Part shown: positions 36,413-42,247 of the stretch, piece by piece | Layout of the letters: every line of letters begins with the position of its first letter | Position numbering within the stretch: the first letter of the stretch is position 1 | Assembly (NCBI GenBank): GCA_050248155.1 | Contig: JBFWSW010000036.1 | Coordinates: forward strand, 1 to 42,247 | DNA length: 42,247 bases | From: VFMC01 sp050248155 | GTDB taxonomy: Bacteria > Actinomycetota > Acidimicrobiia > Acidimicrobiales > Ilumatobacteraceae | Reading direction: 5' to 3' | The notes under the pieces: model-generated | What the model was told of the DNA's origin: nothing | Database searches by the model: none | What the model saw: only the letters and a program-made list of their open reading frames with translations | Translations under genes and position numbers: made by a program

Positions 36413-37161
36413 AGGTGCAGGCCGCATTCCGTCTTAGCCCGGTTGGCCCAGCGGCCCGAGCGCGGGTCGGACGGGTCGAGCGGACGCTGCGTGCACGGCC
36501 AGCAACCGATCGACGGGTAACCCTCGGCGATGAGCGGGTTGAGCGGCACGTCGTGGATCTCGGCGTAGGTCGCCACGTCGTCGTCGGTCCACCCCGCGAG
36601 CGGGTTGAGCTTGACGAGCCCGTTGCGGTCGCGGTGCACGAACCGCGTGCCCTGCCGCGAGGCCGAGTCGCTGCGCCGCATCCCGCTGATCCAGGCGGCC
36701 TTGTCGGCCCGGACGCGCTCGAAGGGCACGACCTTGCGCTGGTTGCAGCAGCCGTCGGGATCGGTGAGGTACTGGTCGTCGCCGACGGGGGGCGCCGGCG
36801 TGACCGTGAGGCGGATCGGATAGCGCTGCGCGACACGATCGGCCGTCTGCAACGTCTCGTCGAAGTGGTAGCCGGTGTCGAGGAACACCACCTGGATGCC
36901 GGGGATGACCTTGCTGACCAGGTCGACCAGGACCGGAGCCTCCATCGCGGAGGCAACCACGATGTCGTCGACCGCGAAGGTGCTGGCCAGCCACTTCACC
37001 ATCAGCACCGCATCGCCGTGCGACTCGAACTCCTCGTCGAGGGCGTCGAGATCGAGATCGAAGCGGCGATCGACCGGGCTCGGGGGGAAGCCGGCCGGAT
37101 CGAGGCCAGCCCGATCGAGGCCAGCCACATCGAGAGAGGTGTCGTTGCCGAGGAGGGTCAC
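36409..37161 (-). CDS. cysH: Phosphoadenylyl/adenylyl-sulfate reductase, 4Fe-4S APS reductase type
   Basis: A 250-residue CysH that reduces activated sulfate to sulfite with thioredoxin. The cysteine pairs Cys138/Cys139 (DGCCNQRKV) and Cys220/Cys223 (IGCWPCTQRP) are the 4Fe-4S ligands that mark the APS-using form. The catalytic Cys246 is in the C-terminal KTECGLHL. VVFLDTGYHFDETLQTADRV is the nucleotide-binding region. The GTG start at 37161 gives a typical length; TAGGTT lies 7 nt upstream, suggesting a leaderless mRNA. The frame runs open to 38283, but that part is antisense to the acyl-CoA dehydrogenase gene. The N-terminus holds a small LDxAG repeat. It leads the siroheme operon. Confidence 0.95.
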   Translation of the reverse strand: MTLLGNDTSLDVAGLDRAGLDPAGFPPSPVDRRFDLDLDALDEEFESHGDAVLMVKWLASTFAVDDIVVASAMEAPVLVDLVSKVIPGIQVVFLDTGYHFDETLQTADRVAQRYPIRLTVTPAPPVGDDQYLTDPDGCCNQRKVVPFERVRADKAAWISGMRRSDSASRQGTRFVHRDRNGLVKLNPLAGWTDDDVATYAEIHDVPLNPLIAEGYPSIGCWPCTQRPLDPSDPRSGRWANRAKTECGLHL

Positions 37162-37168
37162 GTGCGGC

Positions 37169-37174
37169 AACCTA
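37169..37174 (-). promoter_or_regulatory. Putative -10 box of cysH operon (leaderless)
   Basis: TAGGTT on the minus strand, 7 nt before the GTG at 37161. Confidence 0.45.
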
Positions 37175-37182
37175 ACACGAAT

Positions 37183-37224
37183 TCCGACTATCTCAGTCAT
37201 CTTTATCGGATTTGTCGGATATCG
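37183..37224. promoter_or_regulatory. Repeat cluster upstream of cysH, possible operator
   Basis: An AT-richer stretch with an inverted pair TCCGAC (37183-37188) / GTCGGA (37214-37219) and a direct repeat TCGGAT spaced 9 nt (37206 and 37215). It lies just upstream of the cysH -10 box, where a sulfur-responsive regulator could bind. No family assignment is made. Confidence 0.3.
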
Positions 37225-37266
37225 CTGCGCGAGCAGGGCATTCGGGTCCGCGCGAGGCCGGAGCCA

Positions 37267-37272
37267 TAGGAT
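37267..37272 (+). promoter_or_regulatory. Putative -10 box of acyl-CoA dehydrogenase gene (leaderless)
   Basis: TAGGAT, 9 nt before the ATG at 37282. Confidence 0.4.
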
Positions 37273-37281
37273 CGCCCCTCG

Positions 37282-38379
37282 ATGGACTTCGCGTGGACAG
37301 CCGAACAGGACGAGCTCCGGGAACAGGCTCGCACGGTGGCCGGCCAGGCGGTGGCCCGCTTCGGACGCCACAACGACAGCTGGATCAACGGCTACTCCAA
37401 GGAGTTCGCGACCGAGATGGCCGCGCTCGGATGGATCGGCATGACGTGGCCCGTCGAGCACGGCGGTGGCGGGCGGCCGCCGATCGATCGGCTGATCGTC
37501 GGCGAGGAGCTCATCGCGGCCGGTGCTCCCCTCGCCGCGATGTGGTTCGCCGACCGGCAGATGGGACCCACGCTCATCGCGTTCGGACGGCCCGACCAAC
37601 AGGCGGAGTACCTGCCGCGGATCCTGTCCGGCGAGACGACGTGGTGCATCGGCATGAGCGAGCCGAACGCGGGTAGCGATCTCGCCTCGCTCATCACCCG
37701 AGCCGAGCGCGACGGCGATCACTGGGTGATCAACGGCCAGAAGATCTGGACGAGCTTCGGGGCCGTCGCCGACTACTGCTACCTCATCTGCCGCACGTCG
37801 GCCGACGGACCACCGCACGCCGGCATCAGCGAGATCGTCGTGCCGATGACGACGCCCGGCATCGAGGTCCGAGCGATCACCGACATGACGACCAACCGGC
37901 ACTTCTGCGAGGTGTTCTTCACCGACGTACGGGTGCCGGTCGAGAACCTCGTCGGCGTCGAGGGTGCGGCCTTCAAGCAGACCATGCGCCAACTCGAGCA
38001 CGAGCGCGGGGGCATCGACCGGCTCGTGTCGAACCGGGCGCTGTTCGAGATCGCCCGCGCTCGCGCCGACACGACCGACCCCCTCATCCGTCAGGACATC
38101 GCCGCGCTCGAGACCGGGTATCGCATCGGGCGCATCCTCGTCGTGCGGGAAGTGCTGAAGCAGGCGCCGGCGGGTTTCAGCGCGGCGACGAAGTGCTTCT
38201 GCACCGAGCACGAGGCTCGGGTCGCCGACTTCGTGTTCCGTGTGCTCGGCGCCGAGGGGACCCTGTGGGACGACGTCACCCACGGGCTCGTCTACGCGCC
38301 CGGTTACACGATCATGGGCGGTACGTCGAACGTGATGCGCAACATCCTCGGCGAGCGGGTGCTGGGGCTCCCCCGCTGA
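37282..38379 (+). CDS. Acyl-CoA dehydrogenase family protein
   Basis: A 365-residue flavoprotein of the acyl-CoA dehydrogenase family. The N-terminal helical domain starts MDFAWTAEQDELREQARTVA; the FAD/substrate signature CIGMSEPNAGSDLAS and KIWTSFGAVADYCYLICR are in the beta domain. The C-terminal signature reads YTIMGGTSNVMRNILGERVL. The position held by the catalytic Glu in medium-chain enzymes (Y-E-G-T) is Gly here, so the base, if there is one, must come from another residue such as a Glu in QLEHERGG. Actinobacteria often use such variants in sterol or branched-acid catabolism. ATG at 37282 with TAGGAT 9 nt upstream; the next gene overlaps by one base. Confidence 0.9.
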   Translation: MDFAWTAEQDELREQARTVAGQAVARFGRHNDSWINGYSKEFATEMAALGWIGMTWPVEHGGGGRPPIDRLIVGEELIAAGAPLAAMWFADRQMGPTLIAFGRPDQQAEYLPRILSGETTWCIGMSEPNAGSDLASLITRAERDGDHWVINGQKIWTSFGAVADYCYLICRTSADGPPHAGISEIVVPMTTPGIEVRAITDMTTNRHFCEVFFTDVRVPVENLVGVEGAAFKQTMRQLEHERGGIDRLVSNRALFEIARARADTTDPLIRQDIAALETGYRIGRILVVREVLKQAPAGFSAATKCFCTEHEARVADFVFRVLGAEGTLWDDVTHGLVYAPGYTIMGGTSNVMRNILGERVLGLPR

Positions 38380-39344
38380 TGGCGCGCGCCGTCTCGACCG
38401 CGACCGCGGTCACCGCGGTCGCGCTCGCGTTCGTGCTCGTCGGGTGCAGTGGTGACGATGACACGGCGCCGACGACCGTGCCGACGACCGTGGTGCCCAC
38501 GACGGCCGCGCCGACCACCGTGCCAGAGGTCGTCCAACCGGCACCGGCCCGCCTCGACGCGCCACTCGACGCCACGGCCTTCGCCACCGGCCTCTCCGAA
38601 GCCGAGCTGATCATCCGCGACCCGGCGTCCACCGCGGTGCAGGTGTCGGCGGCCGGCGCACGCCTGCAGCTCCTCATCCGCTCACTGTCGGACCACTCCG
38701 ATCTCGACGAGCAGGTCATCGCCGCACTCGACCCGCAGGTGCGGCCGACCATCGAGCGCGTCATCCGGGCTCGGCAGTTCCTGCAGGCCAAGAACGCCGA
38801 GGATCCCACGCCGTCGACTCCCTCACCCACCCTGCCGGCGTGGACGGTCGTCGAACCGGACGCACCCGACGCGCTGCTCGCGCTCTATCACGAGGCCGAG
38901 GCGATGACGGGCGTGCCGTGGTACTACCTCGCGGCGATCCACCTGCAGGAGACGCGGATGGGCCGGATCATCGGCACCTCCTCGGCCGGCGCGGTGGGGC
39001 CGATGCAGTTCCTCCCCGAGACCTGGGCGTCGTGTTGCACCGGCGACCCGCTGAACACGCGTGACGCGATCATCGGGGCCGCCACCTACCTCGTGCACGG
39101 TGGCGCACCGCTCGACATGGCCGCTGCGCTGCACCAGTACAACCCGAGCGACACCTACGTCGCGGTCGTGACGGCCTACGCCGAAAACATGCGTGACGTG
39201 CCGGCGCTGTACGGCGGCTATCACGGGTTCCAGGTCTTCTACTCGTCGGCTGCCGGCACCGTGCGGCTGCCCGTCGGGTACAGCCAGACCCAGCCGATCG
39301 ACGCTGCCGTGTACCTCGCGTCGCATCCCGACGACGCCGCCTGA
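38379..39344 (+). CDS. Lytic transglycosylase-like (SLT/MltB type) lipoprotein
   Basis: A 321-residue lipoprotein. The signal peptide ends in lipobox LVGC (Cys23), followed by a long Thr/Pro spacer (24-60) and a helical region (65-140). The lysozyme-like domain (about 165-290) has the catalytic Glu191 in AAIHLQETRMGRI, followed by SSAGAVGPMQFLPETWA and ALHQYNPSDTYVAVVTAYAE. It would cut peptidoglycan glycan strands at the cell surface. Its ATG (38379) shares one base with the acyl-CoA dehydrogenase stop (TGATG), so translation may be coupled although the functions look unrelated. Two cysteines in WASCCTGD may form a disulfide. Confidence 0.88.
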   Translation: MARAVSTATAVTAVALAFVLVGCSGDDDTAPTTVPTTVVPTTAAPTTVPEVVQPAPARLDAPLDATAFATGLSEAELIIRDPASTAVQVSAAGARLQLLIRSLSDHSDLDEQVIAALDPQVRPTIERVIRARQFLQAKNAEDPTPSTPSPTLPAWTVVEPDAPDALLALYHEAEAMTGVPWYYLAAIHLQETRMGRIIGTSSAGAVGPMQFLPETWASCCTGDPLNTRDAIIGAATYLVHGGAPLDMAAALHQYNPSDTYVAVVTAYAENMRDVPALYGGYHGFQVFYSSAAGTVRLPVGYSQTQPIDAAVYLASHPDDAA

Positions 39345-39363
39345 CCAGGCAGCCTGACGGGGC

Positions 39364-39369
39364 TACCCT
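39364..39369 (+). promoter_or_regulatory. Putative -10 box of alkylsulfatase-like gene (leaderless)
   Basis: TACCCT, 7 nt before the ATG at 39377. Confidence 0.4.
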
Positions 39370-39376
39370 CGCCGTC

Positions 39377-40711
39377 ATGGGGGATCTGCTCGAACTGTCT
39401 GCGCGCATCATCGACTCGGGGGTCGCCGACCAGCCCGTGAACAGGGTGACCAACGAGCTGAGCGAGCTCGCCGACGACCTGGCGATCGTCGAGAGCTTCA
39501 GCCACTCGATCGCCGTGCGGACGTCCGACGGCCTGGTCGCCTTCGACGCGTCGGGTGTGCACACGGGCGCCGCCGTGGTCGAGTCGCTCCGGGGCTGGCA
39601 TCGCGAGCCGGTGACCCATCTCGTCTACACGCACGGGCACGCCGATCACGTCGGCGGGAGCGCCTTCTTCGCTGCCGCGGCCGAGCGCGACGGCCATCCC
39701 AGGCCGACCGTGATCGGGCACCGGAACGTGCGGCCACGCCTCGACCGCTACGCGCTGACGAACAACTGGAACCTGATCATCAACGCCCGCCAGTTCGGGG
39801 GTGTGCCAGGTGAGCTGAACCTGTCGATCGGCGACACGCGCGAAGGCACGCGCGTCACGGCGAACCCCGCGGCGAAGCGGTTCCTGCCGTGGGGCACCCT
39901 CGCACCCGATCACGAGGTCGGCGATCTGTCCTCGTGGACGATCGGTGGCGAGACGATCGAGCTCCATCATGCGCGGGGCGAGACCGACGATCACCTCTGG
40001 GCGTGGTTCCCCGAGCGTCGGTGGGCGATGACGGGCGATTTCGTCATCTGGAACTTCCCGAACGCGGGCAACCCGCAGAAGGTGCAGCGCTACCCGGTCG
40101 AGTGGGCGGCCGCACTCCGCTCGATGATCGATCATGGCCCGGAGCTGCTCGTCCCCGCGCATGGTCTGCCGATCGCCGGGCGCGAGCGCATCGCTCGGGT
40201 GCTCGACGACATCGCCACCGCGCTCGAACGCCTCGTGGCCGACGTCGTGGAGCTGATGAACGCCGGCGCCACGCTCGACACCATCATCCACACGGTGCGC
40301 GTGCCGGCCGACACGCTGGCGACGCCGTACCTGCGACCGTTCTACGACGAGCCAGAGTTCGTGGTGCGCAACGTGTGGCGCCAATTCGGCGGCTGGTGGG
40401 ACGGGGCTGCGTCGCGGCTGAAGCCGTCACCGGATGCCGAGCTGGCGACGGCGCTCGCCGCGCTCGCCGGCGGTGCCGATGTGCTCGCCCGCCGGGCCGA
40501 CGAGGCCGCCGGGGATGGTGACCTGCGGCTCGCCTGCCATCTCGCCGACCTCGCGGGTTGGGCGGCGCCCGACGACGCGTCGGTGCACGTCACCCGAGCC
40601 GCGATCTACCAGCAGCGGCGGGCGGCCGAGTCGAGCTTGATGAGCAAGGGCATCTTCGCCGCCGCGGCCCGCGAGTCGCAGCTCGTGGCCGAGCGGGCGC
40701 AGCCGACGTGA
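39377..40711 (+). CDS. MBL-fold alkylsulfatase-like hydrolase (SdsA1/BDS1 type)
   Basis: A 444-residue metallo-beta-lactamase-fold hydrolase. The zinc motif THGHADH is at residues 85-91. HARGETDDHLWAWFPERRWA followed by MTGDFVIWN, and LLVPAHGLPIAGRERI, supply further ligands. The C-terminal 120 residues match the alkylsulfatase dimerization domain: FYDEPEFVVRNVWRQFGGWW and ACHLADLAGWAAPDDASVHV then TRAAIYQQRRAAESSLMSKG. It is shorter than SdsA1 (about 650) and appears to lack the C-terminal SCP-like domain. Alkylsulfatases release sulfate from organosulfates; the cysH operon is nearby but not linked. ATG at 39377. Confidence 0.82.
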   Translation: MGDLLELSARIIDSGVADQPVNRVTNELSELADDLAIVESFSHSIAVRTSDGLVAFDASGVHTGAAVVESLRGWHREPVTHLVYTHGHADHVGGSAFFAAAAERDGHPRPTVIGHRNVRPRLDRYALTNNWNLIINARQFGGVPGELNLSIGDTREGTRVTANPAAKRFLPWGTLAPDHEVGDLSSWTIGGETIELHHARGETDDHLWAWFPERRWAMTGDFVIWNFPNAGNPQKVQRYPVEWAAALRSMIDHGPELLVPAHGLPIAGRERIARVLDDIATALERLVADVVELMNAGATLDTIIHTVRVPADTLATPYLRPFYDEPEFVVRNVWRQFGGWWDGAASRLKPSPDAELATALAALAGGADVLARRADEAAGDGDLRLACHLADLAGWAAPDDASVHVTRAAIYQQRRAAESSLMSKGIFAAAARESQLVAERAQPT

Positions 40712-40712
40712 G

Positions 40713-41552
40713 TCATCGGCCGAGCGTGACCATCACCAGCGCGCCGGCGGCGGCGGTCATGCCGATCGCCTGCCAGCGGTTGACCCGTTCTCGGTCGATG
40801 GCGAAGGCGAGCGCCACCGTGCTCGCCGGGTAGAGCGAGCTCACGACGCCGACGACCGACAGGAGCCCGCCGCGCACCGCCTCGAGGTAGAACACGTTCG
40901 CGGCCATGTCGAGCGCCCCCGCGACCACGGCGACGGCGAGCACCCGTCGATCGGGCCCGACCCGGACCCGCGACAACAGAGCCAAGGCGACCAGCAGCGG
41001 CACCGACGACGAGCGGGCGGCGACCAGCGGCCACATCCCCGAATCGGGATCGGTTCGCTCGAGCCCGACGAACAGCAGGCCGAAGCCCGTCCCCGCAGCC
41101 ACCGCGAACCCCATGATGCGGCGTGATGTGGGGCGCTCGTGGTGGCCGATCGCTCCGCTCACCAGCGCGACGCTGGCGATCGCGATGGCGATGCCGACGT
41201 AGGCGATGGGTTCGGGTCGCTCGCCGAGTGCGAGCCCGACCACGGCCGGGAGACCCGCGCCCACCACGGCGCTGATCGGCGCGACGACCGTCATCGCTCC
41301 ATTGGCGAACGCGTAGTACAGGCACGTCAGGCCGACCGCGCCCGCCGCCCCTGCGCCGAGCCCCCACGCGAACGTGGGGAACGCCGGCACCGGGGTGCCG
41401 ATCACCAGCACCGCGAGGAGGATGAGCACGAAGCTCACGACCTGCCCGATCAGCGTGACGATCACGCTCGGATGGAACCGGCTCGCCCGCCCACCACACC
41501 AGTCGGCCACGCCGTACACCACGGCGGACGAGAGCGCGAGCAGGATCGACAT
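40713..41552 (-). CDS. EamA/DMT family transporter
   Basis: A 279-residue membrane protein with about ten helices in two repeats. The first starts SILLALSSAVVYGVADWCGG; the second around residue 145 includes IMGFAVAAGTGFGLLFVGLE. GLTCLYYAFANGAMTVVAPI and VVGVVSSLYPASTVALAFAI, each near the end of a repeat, are the EamA hallmarks. Such drug/metabolite transporters export amino acids, nucleosides or other metabolites; the substrate is unknown. ATG at 41552. It converges with the alkylsulfatase-like gene with only 1 nt between the stops and no terminator. Confidence 0.9.
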   Translation of the reverse strand: MSILLALSSAVVYGVADWCGGRASRFHPSVIVTLIGQVVSFVLILLAVLVIGTPVPAFPTFAWGLGAGAAGAVGLTCLYYAFANGAMTVVAPISAVVGAGLPAVVGLALGERPEPIAYVGIAIAIASVALVSGAIGHHERPTSRRIMGFAVAAGTGFGLLFVGLERTDPDSGMWPLVAARSSSVPLLVALALLSRVRVGPDRRVLAVAVVAGALDMAANVFYLEAVRGGLLSVVGVVSSLYPASTVALAFAIDRERVNRWQAIGMTAAAGALVMVTLGR

Positions 41553-41579
41553 GGGGGACGGTCAGCTGATGGGGGTCGA

Positions 41580-41609
41580 GCGGTTCGAGAGCAGGCGGTT
41601 CGAGAGCAG
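41580..41609. repeat. Tandem 15-bp direct repeat in intergenic region
   Basis: GCGGTTCGAGAGCAG occurs twice head to tail (41580-41594, 41595-41609), followed by a degenerate third copy GCAGGTTCGAGATCG. The 41553-41735 gap between the EamA gene and the HNH gene otherwise holds a GC-rich palindrome GCCCGGCCGGGC near 41690 and no gene that I can see. Confidence 0.6.
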
Positions 41610-41735
41610 GGCAGGTTCGAGATCGGGGCGGGCTGGAAACGAGGCCATTCTGTGTCTGCGCGGCCACGTGCGCGGCCATGTGCGGCCCGGCCGGGCGGCC
41701 GTACCGTACTCGCCTCGCAGCACGTCTCCGAGGCT

Positions 41736-42247
41736 TCACTCCCATTGCTCGCTGGGTGGTCCGGTGGTCATGGTGGTGCCGTCGGGGTAGGTGATGGTGA
41801 GGCGCCGGTCCGCGGACAGTGAGAGCTTCCATCCGTTGTCGTGGATGAGGTCGTGGTGGTGTTTGCAGATCGGCACCAGGAACTCGATGTCGGTGGGCCC
41901 CTGGTCGGCGTCCCATTCGAGGCTGTGGTGTGGTTCGGTGCGTGACACGGGGACGGTGCAGCCGGGGATCGCGCAGTGCCGGTACATGATGCGCAGGGCG
42001 CGGCGTTGGTCGTCGTTGGCGAGCCGTCGTGTCCGTCCGAGCTTCAACACGACACCTTGTTCGTCGATGAAGGCGAGGGTGATGTCGGCGAACATCGCCA
42101 TCCGGCGCACGGTGTCGAGTGGGAGGTCGAGGCCGGGGATGCCGCAGTCGAAGCGTGTGTTCGGGTGTTCGCCGAACAGCCAGGTGGTCGCGTCGAGCAC
42201 GATCGACAGATCCACCCGCCCCCCACACGAACACCGACCCGCACGGG
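41736..42247 (-). CDS. HNH endonuclease domain protein (DUF222/13E12 type), 5' partial
   Basis: The frame is open to the right edge of the window, so only the C-terminal 169 residues are present. It reads through CSCGG, a cysteine motif usual in DUF222-HNH proteins, into DLSIVLDATTWLFG. The HNH nuclease domain is RIMYRHCAIPGCTVPVSRTE, then PHHSLEWDADQGPT and VPICKHHHDLIHDNGW, with zinc-type cysteines and the histidines HH and HHH. These actinobacterial proteins are often multicopy and of unknown role, possibly mobile. An internal GTG at 42215 is not the true start. Confidence 0.85.
   Translation of the reverse strand, partial: RAGRCSCGGRVDLSIVLDATTWLFGEHPNTRFDCGIPGLDLPLDTVRRMAMFADITLAFIDEQGVVLKLGRTRRLANDDQRRALRIMYRHCAIPGCTVPVSRTEPHHSLEWDADQGPTDIEFLVPICKHHHDLIHDNGWKLSLSADRRLTITYPDGTTMTTGPPSEQWE

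Noticed and set aside
37162..38283. N-terminal extension of cysH up to 38283
   Set aside because: It runs antisense through the acyl-CoA dehydrogenase gene; CysH similarity starts after the GTG at 37161, next to a -10 box.

Overview
The window is high-GC bacterial chromosome with densely packed genes and mainly ATG/GTG starts. The gene set points to a free-living aerobic actinobacterium: a DesA-like acyl-ACP desaturase, a HAD-PlsC fusion, a DipZ-like thioredoxin/CcdA pair, a 6C-like RNA, a DUF222/HNH protein, and many -10 hexamers sitting 6-9 nt before start codons. An Acidimicrobiia (Ilumatobacter-like) origin is my inference; no rRNA is present to test it. I find 39 protein genes, two of them cut by the window ends. 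I see no tRNA, rRNA, insertion sequence, prophage or CRISPR array.

Layout. 1-3569: a LarA-like protein (cut at the left edge), a PlsC acyltransferase, YceH and a LysM lipoprotein. 3594-9573: glutamate synthase gltB-gltD (minus strand). Behind it lies a possible three-way-junction RNA, then a crotonase/methyltransferase pair diverging from comB. 12292-13710: a SRPBCC protein and an MscS channel. 13759-16815: a GntR/UTRA regulator diverging from a mitochondrial-type aconitase, followed by a nitroreductase and a DinB-like protein. 18007-20752: an acyl-ACP desaturase, a HAD-PlsC fusion and a 6C-like small RNA. 20753-24472: a LysR regulator, a carboxyltransferase and citrate synthase. 24495-29751: a redox locus. 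CcdA, a TlpA/DipZ-like thioredoxin and a Met-rich repeat lipoprotein diverge from a response regulator, a histidine kinase and a membrane molybdopterin oxidoreductase. 29779-33779: quinone oxidoreductase, PEP-utilizer domain protein, GNAT and PNPOx-like genes. 33789-37161: NADP isocitrate dehydrogenase, and a cysH-cobA-precorrin-2 dehydrogenase operon for sulfate reduction and siroheme. 37282-42247: acyl-CoA dehydrogenase, lytic transglycosylase lipoprotein, alkylsulfatase-like hydrolase, EamA transporter and a partial HNH/DUF222 gene.

Themes. Three TCA-cycle enzymes (aconitase, citrate synthase, isocitrate dehydrogenase) lie within 21 kb. The promoter regions of aconitase/GntR and of isocitrate dehydrogenase share a 26-bp element (20 of 26 identical), which suggests that the GntR protein controls a small TCA regulon. 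A perfect 43-nt palindrome occurs twice, each time between convergent genes. The most interesting candidate system is the redox locus. Its gene content recalls methionine-sulfoxide repair or scavenging systems: a Met-rich secreted peptide, a molybdoenzyme, a two-component system and thiol-redox delivery. That functional link is inference.
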